Counted from the first letter of the stretch, positions 1 to 10,003 are shown. The stretch: DNA of 10,052 bases from an uncultured beta proteobacterium (GCA_903932755.1 CAIZHL010000142.1:1-10052), one strand, 5' to 3'. Made by a program: numbers and translations. The notes: a model not told the origin generated them from the letters alone.

Positions 1-1158
1 CGCGTAGCGACGCAGGCGCAGACAAAACTCTTCCAACTGGCGAATGCCGCTTTGCTCGGCGCGCGCCACCCAGTCCTGCAACTGGGCCACGAGCTGGTCG
101 TGCGATGCCGCGGAGCGGGCCCACAGGGCCTCGAGTTCGGCGCGCATGGCGTAGCCCCGGGCAAGCCGTTCGCTGCGGGCAAGCAGCGCTGCCAGGCGCT
201 CCTTCTGCGACTCCGGCAATGCCGCGCCGTCTGCGCCGAGCAAGCGCTTCATCATGCGCCCTTCGCGCGCCTCGATCTTCAGCTGAGCGAACTCTTCGGC
301 GGCAAGCTGACGCAGGCTTTTCATATACCTCGCCAGAACGTCATAGCGGTGGGTGACGACTGCCTGCAGCAATTCCACATCGACAGTCGGTCGCGCCGCA
401 CCGAGGCGAAGCTTGGGCGCCACCTTCTTCACCCGGGCAAGGTCCAGCATCTCCATCAGGCGGATATACAGCCAGCCGATGTCGAATTCGTACCACTTGT
501 TCGAGAGTTTGGCAGAGGTGGCAAAAGCATGGTGGTTGTTGTGCAGTTCCTCGCCGCCAATCAGTATCCCCAGCGGAAAGAAGTTGGTCGAGGCATCGGC
601 GCAGGCGAAATTCCGGTAGCCCCAGAAGTGGCCGATGCCATTCACTACGCCTGCCGCCCAGAAGGGAATCCAGACCATCTGCACACCCCAGATCAAGGCG
701 CCCGGCCAGATGCCGAACAAGGCAACATCGATGCCCAGCATGAGCATGATTCCAAACTTGTACGGCCGCGAATAGATCTTCCGCTCCAGCCAGTCATCGG
801 GTGTGCCGTGACCGTAGCGATCCAGGGTATCGGCATTCCGCGACTCCTTGACGTAAAGAAACACGCCGGTCCACAGCACCCGATTGATGCCGAATACCTG
901 CGGGCTGTGCGGATCCGCGTCCGTCTCGCACTTGGCGTGATGCTTGCGGTGAATCGCCGCCCATTCCTTCGTGACCATGCCGGTCGTCAGCCATAACCAC
1001 AAGCGGAAGAAATGGCTGGGCAACGGGCCCAGTTCCAGAGCGCGATGAGCCTGATGCCTGTGCAGAAAAATGGTGACTCCGGCGATCGTGACGTGGGTCA
1101 GTAGCGCGGTGACAAGTACATAGCCCCACCAGGGTAGATCAAGAATTCCGGAATACAT
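1..1158 (-). CDS. desA: Membrane fatty-acid (acyl) desaturase, DesA/delta-9 type, C-terminus cut by window edge
   Basis: This is a membrane-bound di-iron desaturase that should introduce a cis double bond into membrane acyl chains using O2 and an electron donor. From the ATG at 1158, 386 residues read without a stop to base 1, so only the very end is missing; homologues as I recall them are about 390-400 residues. Three histidine boxes supply the iron ligands: HRHQAHR at 33-39, HRKHH at 70-74 and HNNHH at 206-210, with GIGHFWGYRNF at 174-184. Hydrophobic segments lie at about 11-32 and 134-172. After about residue 260 comes a charged, helical extension that the catalytic fold does not need (see findings). 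An AAAGG ribosome site sits 9 bases before the start. The gene follows rnr by 52 bases with no terminator, so co-transcription is likely. Family assignment is secure; whether the substrate is phospholipid or acyl-CoA, and the exact regiospecificity, cannot be read from sequence. Confidence 0.92.
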   Translation of the reverse strand, partial: MYSGILDLPWWGYVLVTALLTHVTIAGVTIFLHRHQAHRALELGPLPSHFFRLWLWLTTGMVTKEWAAIHRKHHAKCETDADPHSPQVFGINRVLWTGVFLYVKESRNADTLDRYGHGTPDDWLERKIYSRPYKFGIMLMLGIDVALFGIWPGALIWGVQMVWIPFWAAGVVNGIGHFWGYRNFACADASTNFFPLGILIGGEELHNNHHAFATSAKLSNKWYEFDIGWLYIRLMEMLDLARVKKVAPKLRLGAARPTVDVELLQAVVTHRYDVLARYMKSLRQLAAEEFAQLKIEAREGRMMKRLLGADGAALPESQKERLAALLARSERLARGYAMRAELEALWARSAASHDQLVAQLQDWVARAEQSGIRQLEEFCLRLRRYA

Positions 1159-1210
1159 CAAGATCGCCTTTCAAGATTTGGTGGAGTTTGGGCACAGGTC
1201 AGACTCTTTA

Positions 1211-3448
1211 TCAATGTCTTGCCTTGCCGCGCGGCGGCTCGGCGTCGGCAAGACGAAAATCGATCTTGTTGGCCTCCATATCCACCCGGGTCAGTTGCAC
1301 GCGCACCCGGTCGGACAGGCGGAATCGCCTGCCGCTGCGCTCGCCGACCATGGCATGCGACTTCTCTTCGAAATGGAAATAGTCCTGACCGAGTTCGGAT
1401 ACATGCACCAGTCCTTCGACGAAGACGCCATCGAGCGCGACGAAAATGCCGAATGGAACCACTGAGGAAATGCTGCCCTCGAAGACTTCGCCGACACGGT
1501 CCTTCATGTAGAAGCACTTCAGCCACGCATCGACGTCGCGTGTGGCGTCGTCGGCCCGGCGTTCGGTCATCGAGCAGTGCAGGCCGATTTCTTCCCACGT
1601 AGTTGCCCCTCCCGCGGGCTCGTAACGCCGTGCCGCCAGCGCCGACTTTATGGCCCGATGCACCAGCAGGTCCGGATAGCGGCGGATGGGCGACGTGAAA
1701 TGCGTATAGCTTTCGTAGGCCAGGCCGAAGTGGCCGACATTGTCCGGGCTGTAGATGGCCTGGCGCAGGGAGCGCAGCATCACAGTCTGCAATAGCTGCC
1801 GGTCCGGGCGCTGGCCGATCTTTTCCAGCAGCTTTGCGTAGTCCTGGGCCTTGGGCGCATCACCGCCGCCCAACTGGAAACCGAAGGTACCGAGGAAATC
1901 GCGCAGCTTGAGCAGACGCTCCGGTGTCGGCCCTTCATGCACGCGATAGAGCGACGGATGCTCGCGCTCCCGCAGATACTCCGAGGCGCAGACGTTGGCC
2001 GCCAGCATGCACTCCTCGATCAGTTTGTGCGCCTCGTTGCGCTCGTACGGCTCGATCCGGTCGATCTTGCCGTGGTCGTCGAAAATCATGCGCGTTTCGA
2101 CCGTCTCGAAGTCGATCGCGCCGCGCTTGACGCGCTCCTTCGCCAGTTGCCGGTAGAGGGCGTCCAGCGCCTCCATATGCGGCAGCAGCACCCCCAGGCG
2201 CTCGCGTGCCGCAGCGTCGTTTTCGTAGAGGGCGGCCGCGACTTCCGTATAGGTCAGCCGTGCATGCGAGAACATCACCGCCGGATAGAAGCGGTAGCGC
2301 CGGATCGCTCCGGTGCCGGCTATATCCATGTCGCAGACCATGCACAGTCGCTCGACCTGCGGATTCAGCGAACACAGCCCATTGGAAATTTTTTCCGGAA
2401 GCATCGGGATCACGCGCCGCGGAAAATACACCGAATTGCCGCGCGCATAGGCGTCGGTGTCCAGGGCGCCGCCCGCCGCCACATAGTGCGATACATCGGC
2501 GATCGCCACCACCAGGCGAAAACCCTTGCCCTTGCGCTCGCAATACACGGCATCGTCAAAGTCTCTGGCGGTCTCGCTGTCGATGGTCACCAGAGGCAAG
2601 CCGGTAACGTCCTCGCGCCCTTTCCAGTCCGACTTGCGCACGACATCGGGCAACTTCTTTGCTTCCGCCAGGGCGGCGCTCGAGAACTCATGAGGCAGTT
2701 CATGCTTGCGCAGCGCGATCTCGATTTCCATGCCGGGGTCGGCATAGTTTCCCAGTACCTCGACCAGACGGCCGATGGGTTGGCCGTGCTTGCTCGGCTG
2801 CTCGATGAGTTCGATCATCACCACCTGACCGGACTGGGCCTTGAGTGCCTTCTTCGCTCCCTTTTCGGGCGGGGCCAACAAAATGTCCTGGCTGATGCGC
2901 TTGTTCTCGGCGACCACAAAACGCACGCCGTGCTCCTCGATTACGCGCCCCACCACAAACCGGTTCGCGCGCTCGATCACCTCGACAATCTTGCCTTCCG
3001 GCCTACCCTTGCGGTCGACGCCGATTACGCGGGCAATGACCTTGTCGCCATGCAGTACCTTGTCCATTTCTTTGGCGGAAAGGAACAGGTCTGGACTGCC
3101 ATCCTCCGGCGTCAGGAAGCCGTAGCCATCCGGATGGCCCGCCACGCGGCCATGCACCAGATCGGCCTTGTCCGGGATCAGCCAGTCGCCGCGCCGGTTC
3201 TGCATCAACTGCGCCTCGCGCGCCATGGCGCCCAGGCGCCGTTGGAACGATTCAAGTTCGAACGGCTGCACGTCGAGCAGTTCGACCAGGCGCCCGATCT
3301 CCAGAGGCGCCCCTTGGGTTGTCAGCGTCTGCAGGATGTACTCGCGACTCGGCAGGGGGTGGTCGTACTTGGCCTTCTCCCGATCGAAATGGGGATCGGC
3401 GCGGCGAAGTTTCGAGAGACTTGCGGTCTTATGCGGCTTGTTTGACAA
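1211..3448 (-). CDS. rnr: Ribonuclease R (3'-5' exoribonuclease, RNB family)
   Basis: This is a processive hydrolytic 3'-to-5' exoribonuclease that degrades structured RNA and takes part in rRNA and tmRNA-linked quality control. With the TTG start at 3448 the protein has 745 residues. Domains in order: winged-helix-like N-terminus (about 25-95), two cold-shock/OB domains (about 97-250, including GHPDGYGFL), the RNB catalytic domain (about 275-605) and an S1 domain (about 650-735). The catalytic metal-binding aspartates are in DSETARDFDDA at 290-300 (D290, D296, D298, D299), and HFTSPIRRYPDLLVHR at 583-598 is the RNB signature. The frame continues upstream to a GTG at 3517, but that lies inside tRNA-Leu. 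TTG at 3448 has AAAGGA ten bases before it and is the only start-like codon between. Unlike E. coli (813 residues), almost no basic tail follows S1. RNase II is the alternative, but domain content and the purA neighbourhood favour RNase R. Confidence 0.95.
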   Translation of the reverse strand: MSNKPHKTASLSKLRRADPHFDREKAKYDHPLPSREYILQTLTTQGAPLEIGRLVELLDVQPFELESFQRRLGAMAREAQLMQNRRGDWLIPDKADLVHGRVAGHPDGYGFLTPEDGSPDLFLSAKEMDKVLHGDKVIARVIGVDRKGRPEGKIVEVIERANRFVVGRVIEEHGVRFVVAENKRISQDILLAPPEKGAKKALKAQSGQVVMIELIEQPSKHGQPIGRLVEVLGNYADPGMEIEIALRKHELPHEFSSAALAEAKKLPDVVRKSDWKGREDVTGLPLVTIDSETARDFDDAVYCERKGKGFRLVVAIADVSHYVAAGGALDTDAYARGNSVYFPRRVIPMLPEKISNGLCSLNPQVERLCMVCDMDIAGTGAIRRYRFYPAVMFSHARLTYTEVAAALYENDAAARERLGVLLPHMEALDALYRQLAKERVKRGAIDFETVETRMIFDDHGKIDRIEPYERNEAHKLIEECMLAANVCASEYLREREHPSLYRVHEGPTPERLLKLRDFLGTFGFQLGGGDAPKAQDYAKLLEKIGQRPDRQLLQTVMLRSLRQAIYSPDNVGHFGLAYESYTHFTSPIRRYPDLLVHRAIKSALAARRYEPAGGATTWEEIGLHCSMTERRADDATRDVDAWLKCFYMKDRVGEVFEGSISSVVPFGIFVALDGVFVEGLVHVSELGQDYFHFEEKSHAMVGERSGRRFRLSDRVRVQLTRVDMEANKIDFRLADAEPPRGKARH

Positions 3449-3469
3449 TCTGGCTTTTTCCTTTAGAAT
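3442..3469 (+). promoter_or_regulatory. Sigma-70 promoter of tRNA-Leu
   Basis: A perfect -35 hexamer TTGACA (3442-3447) is followed by a 16-base spacer and TAGAAT (3464-3469), five of six matches to the -10 consensus. Initiation would fall near 3476, about 13 bases before the mature tRNA. The stretch after the -10 (TCGCGCC) is GC-rich, as in stable-RNA promoters under stringent (ppGpp) control; that regulation is inferred from family knowledge. The -35 overlaps the rnr start codon on the opposite strand. Confidence 0.82.
3459..3464 (-). promoter_or_regulatory. Shine-Dalgarno site that decides the rnr start
   Basis: On the minus strand this reads AAAGGA, ten bases before the TTG at 3446-3448. 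No ATG or GTG in frame has a comparable site, and the only upstream GTG falls inside tRNA-Leu. The site abuts the tRNA-Leu -10 hexamer on the other strand and shares one base with it. Confidence 0.7.
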
Positions 3470-3489
3470 TCGCGCCTCGTTTCGAGCCT

Positions 3490-3574
<85 letters not shown>

Positions 3575-3593
3575 AGCATGTGACGCGATGATG

Positions 3594-3640
3594 AAAAAAG
3601 CAAGGGCCGCCGGGTTTTACCCAACGGCCCTTGGCTTTTT
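3594..3640. terminator. Bidirectional intrinsic terminator between tRNA-Leu and purA
   Basis: The arms AAGGGCCG (3602-3609) and CGGCCCTT (3625-3632) pair perfectly. Pairing extends outward through GC and A/T runs with one bulged base, and inward after a CC/AA mismatch to GGG/CCC around the loop TTTTA. The A run (3594-3599) on one side and the T run (3636-3640) on the other give a U-tract in both directions. It can therefore end tRNA-Leu (plus) and the hfq-purA block (minus), 13 bases after the purA stop codon. Confidence 0.9.
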
Positions 3641-3653
3641 GTGGGGCTCCTCG

Positions 3654-6129
<2,476 letters not shown>

Positions 6130-6134
6130 CGCGG

Positions 6135-6320
6135 TCAACGGAATACTGTGAGCAGGACCACTCCGACCAGAATCGAGGACAAGCCGATAAAGCGGACCTG
6201 TCCATCGCTCAGTTCGGTCACGCGACGAAAGGCCTCACGCCACACACGCGGGGCGAGAAAGGGCAGCAGTCCTTCGATCACCAGCATCAGGGCGAAAGCC
6301 AGCAGCAGTTGATTGAGCAT
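6135..6320 (-). CDS. DUF2065 family small membrane protein (YjeT-like)
   Basis: This is a 61-residue protein with two hydrophobic segments (about 3-23 and 43-60) joined by a short charged loop ([19 protein letters not shown]), predicted to be an inner-membrane hairpin. Sequence and position match the DUF2065/YjeT family, found in E. coli between hflC and purA. The function is unknown; the constant neighbourhood suggests a link to HflKC or simple operon retention. It starts 22 bases after hflC and ends 5 bases before the hisZ ATG. The ribosome site is weak, so coupled translation is plausible. Confidence 0.88.
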   Translation of the reverse strand: MLNQLLLAFALMLVIEGLLPFLAPRVWREAFRRVTELSDGQVRFIGLSSILVGVVLLTVFR

Positions 6321-6342
6321 CTCAAACCGGCACCGATCCTGA

Positions 6343-7218
6343 CTACTTGCCCTTGCCGCTGTTCTTCAAGTACTTGAAGAACTCGGAATTGGGCTCGATG
6401 ACCATGAGGTCACTCTTGTTGCGGAAACTGCCGCGATAAGCCTCGAGGCTGCGATAGAAGGCATAGAACTCCGGATTCTCACCGAATGCACGGCCATAGA
6501 TTCCAGCCGCCTTGGCATCGCCCTCACCCTTGATCTTTTGCGCATCGCGATAAGCTTCGGCCAGGATGACCTCGCGTTGCCGATCGGCATTGGCCCTGAT
6601 TTTCTCGGCTTCCGCGGCACCTTCGGCGCGCAACTCGCTAGCCACCCGCTTGCGCTCGGTTTCCATGCGGCGGTAGACGGACTCGGAGACTTCCGGCGGC
6701 AGGTCGACCCGCTTCAGACGCACGTCGACGATTTCCACGCCAATGGCGCGCATCTCGGTATCGGCCTTCTTCTTCACCACAACCATGATGTCGTCGCGAG
6801 CGCCCGAGACCACATCGTGAACGGTGCGCCGGCCGAACTCTTCGCGCAAGCCGGCATTGACGGTCTGCGACAGCCGCGTTTTGGCCAGCGTCTCATCGCC
6901 CCCGACCGAAACGTAGTATTGCTTGACGTCGTGGATGCGCCACTTGACAAAAGAGTCCACCAGCACCGGCTTCTTTTCGGCGGTCAAAAACCGTTCCGGC
7001 TCAGGGGCGTCAAGCGTCAGGATGCGCTTGTCGAATATCCGCACGTTCTGAATAAGCGGCCATTTGAATGTCAGACCCGGTTCGGAAACGACTTCCTTGA
7101 TTTCGCCTAGCTGGAAAATGATCGCGAACTGCCGCTGATCGACAGTAAAGATGGTCATGGCGAACAGCGCCAACAAGCCGAATATGAAGGATGCAACAAA
7201 AGACAGATGGCGCTGCAT
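6343..7218 (-). CDS. hflC: HflC, subunit of the HflKC SPFH/prohibitin-like membrane complex
   Basis: HflC assembles with HflK into a large periplasm-facing cage in the inner membrane that surrounds FtsH and modulates its proteolysis of membrane and regulatory proteins. The product is 291 residues. A single N-terminal membrane anchor (about 6-24) is followed by the SPFH/band-7 domain (about 25-185), then a charged, alanine/glutamate-rich helix (METERKRVASELRAEGAAEA and on to about 240) typical of the family. The start ATG at 7218 overlaps the hflK stop (TGATG), with GGGGAG eight bases upstream; an adjacent in-frame TTG at 7221 is less likely. Tight coupling to hflK fits equal production of the two subunits. 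FtsH itself is not in the window. Confidence 0.96.
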   Translation of the reverse strand: MQRHLSFVASFIFGLLALFAMTIFTVDQRQFAIIFQLGEIKEVVSEPGLTFKWPLIQNVRIFDKRILTLDAPEPERFLTAEKKPVLVDSFVKWRIHDVKQYYVSVGGDETLAKTRLSQTVNAGLREEFGRRTVHDVVSGARDDIMVVVKKKADTEMRAIGVEIVDVRLKRVDLPPEVSESVYRRMETERKRVASELRAEGAAEAEKIRANADRQREVILAEAYRDAQKIKGEGDAKAAGIYGRAFGENPEFYAFYRSLEAYRGSFRNKSDLMVIEPNSEFFKYLKNSGKGK

Positions 7219-8489
7219 CAACGTTCTCCCCGTTCGCGCGAGCCCAGGTTGCCGCGCGTGCGCGCATCACCTGGCGCTGATCGCTCCGTCTGGGGCGGCG
7301 CATCGAGCGTCGCTACGGCGGCGGCCGGATTGACGCGTGGAACCGGAGCGACATCGACCGGCGCGGGTGCGACGGTCGCGGCACCGGCCGCCTGCATCAA
7401 TTTGTCCAGCGGCAGATAGAGCAGGTTGCCGGGACCCTTGGCGTCAAGCATCACCTTGCTGGTATTTGCGTAGACCTGTTGCACGGTTTCCAGATACATG
7501 CGGCTGCGCGTCACTTCCGGCGCCTTGCTGTATTCGGTCAGGATCTGCTTGAAGCGCGACGCATCGCCCTCGGCGGTCACGATGATGCGCTGCCGGTAGC
7601 CGGTGGCCTCCTCCATCAGTCGTGATGCCGCACCGCGGGCGCGGGGAATCACGTCGTTGGCGTAGGCCTGGCCTTCGTTCTTCTGCCGCTCGCGATCCTG
7701 TCCCGCCTTGACGGCATCATCGAAGGCGGCCTGCACCTGCTCCGGCGGCTGGGTGCTCTGCATATTGACCGAGCGGACCAGAATGCCGGTCTTGTAGCGA
7801 TCGAGTACTTCCTGAATCAGTTTCTGCGTATTCGCCGCGATCTGGTCGCGCCCCTCGTAGAGCACGAAGTCCATTTTGTTCTTGCCAACCACCTCGCGAA
7901 TCGCGGTTTCCGCTGCCTGCATGACCGCATCATCAGGATGGCGATTGTTGAACAGGTAGGCCTGTGGATCGGAGAGCAGGTACTGCACGGCGAACTGGAC
8001 ATTGACGATGTTCTCGTCGTCGGTAAGCATCAGGGCCTCTTTCAGGACCTTGTTCTTGTCCGACCCGCGATAACCGACTTCGACCGTCCGTACGCCTGTG
8101 ACATTGACGATTTCATTGGTCTGGATCGGCCACGGCAAGCGCCAGCGAAGGCCCGGCTCGGTGGTTTCCTTGAAGCGGCCGAACTGCAGTACCACGCCGC
8201 GCTGCGAAGCGTCGACGATATAGAAACTGCTGCCGAGCCAGACCACGGCCACCAGCATCAGGATGATGCCAATGCCACCGCCGAACTGCCTGGGACTGAT
8301 GGAAGGCATGCGGGCGCCAGCGTCGCCACCGCCACCGCTACCGTCTCCGCCCCCCTTGTTGCCGAACAGCCCGGACAATCGGCGATTGAAGTCGCGCCAG
8401 AGTTCGTCGAGATCGGGGGGGCCTTGATTGCCGCCACCGCGCTTGCCACCGCCGGGTTGGTTACCCCAGCCGTGGTCATTAAGAGACAT
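7218..8489 (-). CDS. hflK: HflK, subunit of the HflKC SPFH/prohibitin-like membrane complex
   Basis: This is the partner of HflC in the FtsH-regulating complex, 423 residues from the ATG at 8489. The start gives MSLNDHGWGN, typical of the family; an in-frame GTG six codons upstream adds an unlikely extension. Order along the protein: a cytoplasmic Gly/Asn-rich tail (1-68) with glycine runs at 13-20 and 47-55; a membrane anchor at about 70-91; the SPFH/band-7 domain (about 92-270); a helical segment with the conserved NEGQAYANDVIPRARG; then an Ala/Pro-rich C-terminal tail of about 60 residues that looks disordered. It lies 65 bases after hflX and overlaps hflC by one base. The ribosome site is weak (GGAA six bases before the ATG). 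Confidence 0.96.
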   Translation of the reverse strand: MSLNDHGWGNQPGGGKRGGGNQGPPDLDELWRDFNRRLSGLFGNKGGGDGSGGGGDAGARMPSISPRQFGGGIGIILMLVAVVWLGSSFYIVDASQRGVVLQFGRFKETTEPGLRWRLPWPIQTNEIVNVTGVRTVEVGYRGSDKNKVLKEALMLTDDENIVNVQFAVQYLLSDPQAYLFNNRHPDDAVMQAAETAIREVVGKNKMDFVLYEGRDQIAANTQKLIQEVLDRYKTGILVRSVNMQSTQPPEQVQAAFDDAVKAGQDRERQKNEGQAYANDVIPRARGAASRLMEEATGYRQRIIVTAEGDASRFKQILTEYSKAPEVTRSRMYLETVQQVYANTSKVMLDAKGPGNLLYLPLDKLMQAAGAATVAPAPVDVAPVPRVNPAAAVATLDAPPQTERSAPGDARTRGNLGSRERGER

Positions 8490-8554
8490 GAGGATTCCGG
8501 CTATCACGTGTGTATGGTTTGAGTAGTAGAAGAAGAAAAGCAGTAAGAGAATTC
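8490..8554 (-). other. hflX-hflK intergenic leader with a pyrimidine-rich tract
   Basis: On the coding strand the part between the hflX stop and the hflK start holds a C/T run of about 30 bases (8519-8548) with a single G, likely unpaired in RNA. I see no hairpin plus U-tract terminator and no convincing promoter, so I treat it as an internal spacer of the operon. An EcoRI-type palindrome GAGAATTCTC (8547-8556) at the hflX stop is too short to mean anything alone. Confidence 0.4.
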
Positions 8555-9670
8555 TCAGGCTGCGGCAGCGGGCAGATCATGGTGCAGACCAGCCACCTCG
8601 GCCAAAACGTCGCGAAGCAAGGCCATCCCCGCTCCGCTGTGGGCACTGAGTCTAACGGCGGAAATGTTACCACAGTCGTCACGCTCGATTGCCGCGCTGG
8701 CCGCGGTCAAGTCGATCTTGTTCCACACCGTGATCTGGGCTACTCCGAGCGCTCCGATCTCGTTCAACACCGCGCCCACTGCGTGGATCTGCTGGTCGCG
8801 ATCGGGACTGGCGGAGTCCACCACGTGCAGCAGCAAATCAGCCTGTGCAGTCTCTTCCAGGGTGGCCTGGAAAGCCGCCACCAAGGCATGCGGCAGATCG
8901 CGAATGAACCCCACCGTATCGGACAGGACAATCGAACCGGCACCTTCGACGAACACCCGGCGCGAAGTTGTGTCCAGGGTGGCGAAAAGTTGGTCGGCAG
9001 CATAGGCGCCGGCGCGTGTCAGGGCATTGAACAACGTGCTCTTGCCGGCGTTTGTGTAACCGACCAGCGAAACCGCAAGAACCTCGCTGCGGGTACGCGC
9101 ACGCCTGCGCACGGCGCGCTGGCGTTCCAACTGTTTGAGGCGATCCTTGAGCAGTGCCACACGCTTGCCGAGCAGGCGCCTGTCGGTTTCAAGCTGCTTT
9201 TCGCCGGGACCCCGCAAACCGATGCCGCCCTTTTGCCGCTCGAGGTGAGTCCAACCCCGCACCAAGCGGGTCGCCAGATGCTGGAGCTGGGCCAGTTCAA
9301 CCTGCAACTTGCCCTCGTGGCTCTTGGCACGCAAGGCAAAAATGTCGAGGATCAGACTGCTGCGATCGACCACGCGGCACGCGAGGGTCTTCTCAAGGTT
9401 GCGCTGCTGCCCGGGAGAGAGCTCATGGTTGAAGAGGACAACATCCGCTTCATGCAAGCGCACGGCATCGCCGATTTCGGTGACCTTGCCCTTGCCGGCA
9501 AACAAAGCAGGGTCGGGCCTTTGCCGCTTCCCCGACACCACCGCCAGGGATTTCGCACCGGCGCTGCCAACCAGCAGATTGAACTCGGAAAGGCGCTCGG
9601 CAAAGTCTCCCTCGCCGAAGTCAAGTTGTACAAGGACTGCGTTTTCGCCGCTGGCGGGACGTTCAAACAT
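8555..9670 (-). CDS. hflX: GTPase HflX (ribosome-associated)
   Basis: HflX is a TRAFAC-class GTPase of the Obg-HflX group that binds the large ribosomal subunit and splits stalled ribosomes, notably under heat stress in E. coli. The protein is 371 residues. The N-terminal HflX domain (about 10-190) contains the glycine-rich signature GGIGLRGPGEKQLETDRR at 148-165 and a coiled-coil-like RLKQLERQRAVRRR. The G domain shows G1 GYTNAGKS (204-211), G2 threonines in FATLDTT (229-235), G3 DTVGF (251-255), G4 NKID (317-320) and G5 SA (342-343), all intact. It is shorter than E. coli HflX (426). It starts 45 bases after hfq, with GGGAGGG about ten bases before the ATG, so it should be read from the hfq transcript. 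Confidence 0.97.
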   Translation of the reverse strand: MFERPASGENAVLVQLDFGEGDFAERLSEFNLLVGSAGAKSLAVVSGKRQRPDPALFAGKGKVTEIGDAVRLHEADVVLFNHELSPGQQRNLEKTLACRVVDRSSLILDIFALRAKSHEGKLQVELAQLQHLATRLVRGWTHLERQKGGIGLRGPGEKQLETDRRLLGKRVALLKDRLKQLERQRAVRRRARTRSEVLAVSLVGYTNAGKSTLFNALTRAGAYAADQLFATLDTTSRRVFVEGAGSIVLSDTVGFIRDLPHALVAAFQATLEETAQADLLLHVVDSASPDRDQQIHAVGAVLNEIGALGVAQITVWNKIDLTAASAAIERDDCGNISAVRLSAHSGAGMALLRDVLAEVAGLHHDLPAAAA

Positions 9671-9715
9671 CAGGGCGCGGCCCTCCCGGCCATCGCCGGC
9701 AGCAAAACGGGATGA

Positions 9716-9952
9716 TCAATCGGCTTCGGCTTCCGACGCAAAATTGACCGGGCGCGCTGGAACGACGGTGGAAATGGCGTGCTTGTAAACCATCTGGGTC
9801 ACCGTGTTCTTGAGCAGAACCACATACTGGTCGAAGGATTCGATCTGCCCCTGCAACTTGATGCCGTTGACCAGGTAAATGGAAACCGGAACGTGCTCGC
9901 GACGCAGTGTGTTCAGAAACGGGTCTTGTAACATTTGCCCTTTGTTGCTCAT
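9716..9952 (-). CDS. hfq: RNA chaperone Hfq
   Basis: Hfq is an Sm-fold hexamer that pairs small RNAs with target mRNAs and shapes post-transcriptional control. The protein is 78 residues. Proximal-face uridine-binding residues are present: Q9, Q42, Y43 (Phe in E. coli), K57 and H58 in the Sm2 motif YKHA. Distal-face Y26, I31 and K32 are in YLVNGIKL. The rim patch reads RREH (17-20) where E. coli has RRER. The C-terminal tail after the Sm core is short (about ten residues) with an acidic tip, EAEAD. AAGGA stands nine bases before the ATG. It is the first gene of the block seen here; upstream is about 100 bases with no gene. Confidence 0.98.
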   Translation of the reverse strand: MSNKGQMLQDPFLNTLRREHVPVSIYLVNGIKLQGQIESFDQYVVLLKNTVTQMVYKHAISTVVPARPVNFASEAEAD

Positions 9953-10003
9953 GGTGGTGATCCTTTGAGGATTGTTGGTTTTTTGAGTGAATTACTGTAA
10001 TCG

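Noticed and set aside
52..996. Long plus-strand reading frame (314 codons) opposite the desaturase
   Set aside because: The minus strand encodes a desaturase with all three histidine boxes. The plus-strand translation has no recognisable motif and follows from high-GC codon bias.
1159..1210. Terminator between rnr and the desaturase
   Set aside because: No stem-loop with a T-run can be formed in these 52 bases.
1937..3445. Long plus-strand reading frame (502 codons) opposite rnr
   Set aside because: It is antisense to the RNB catalytic core and has no family motif; a codon-bias shadow.
8510..9715. Plus-strand reading frame (401 codons) opposite hflX
   Set aside because: hflX has all five G motifs on the minus strand; the opposite frame shows nothing recognisable.
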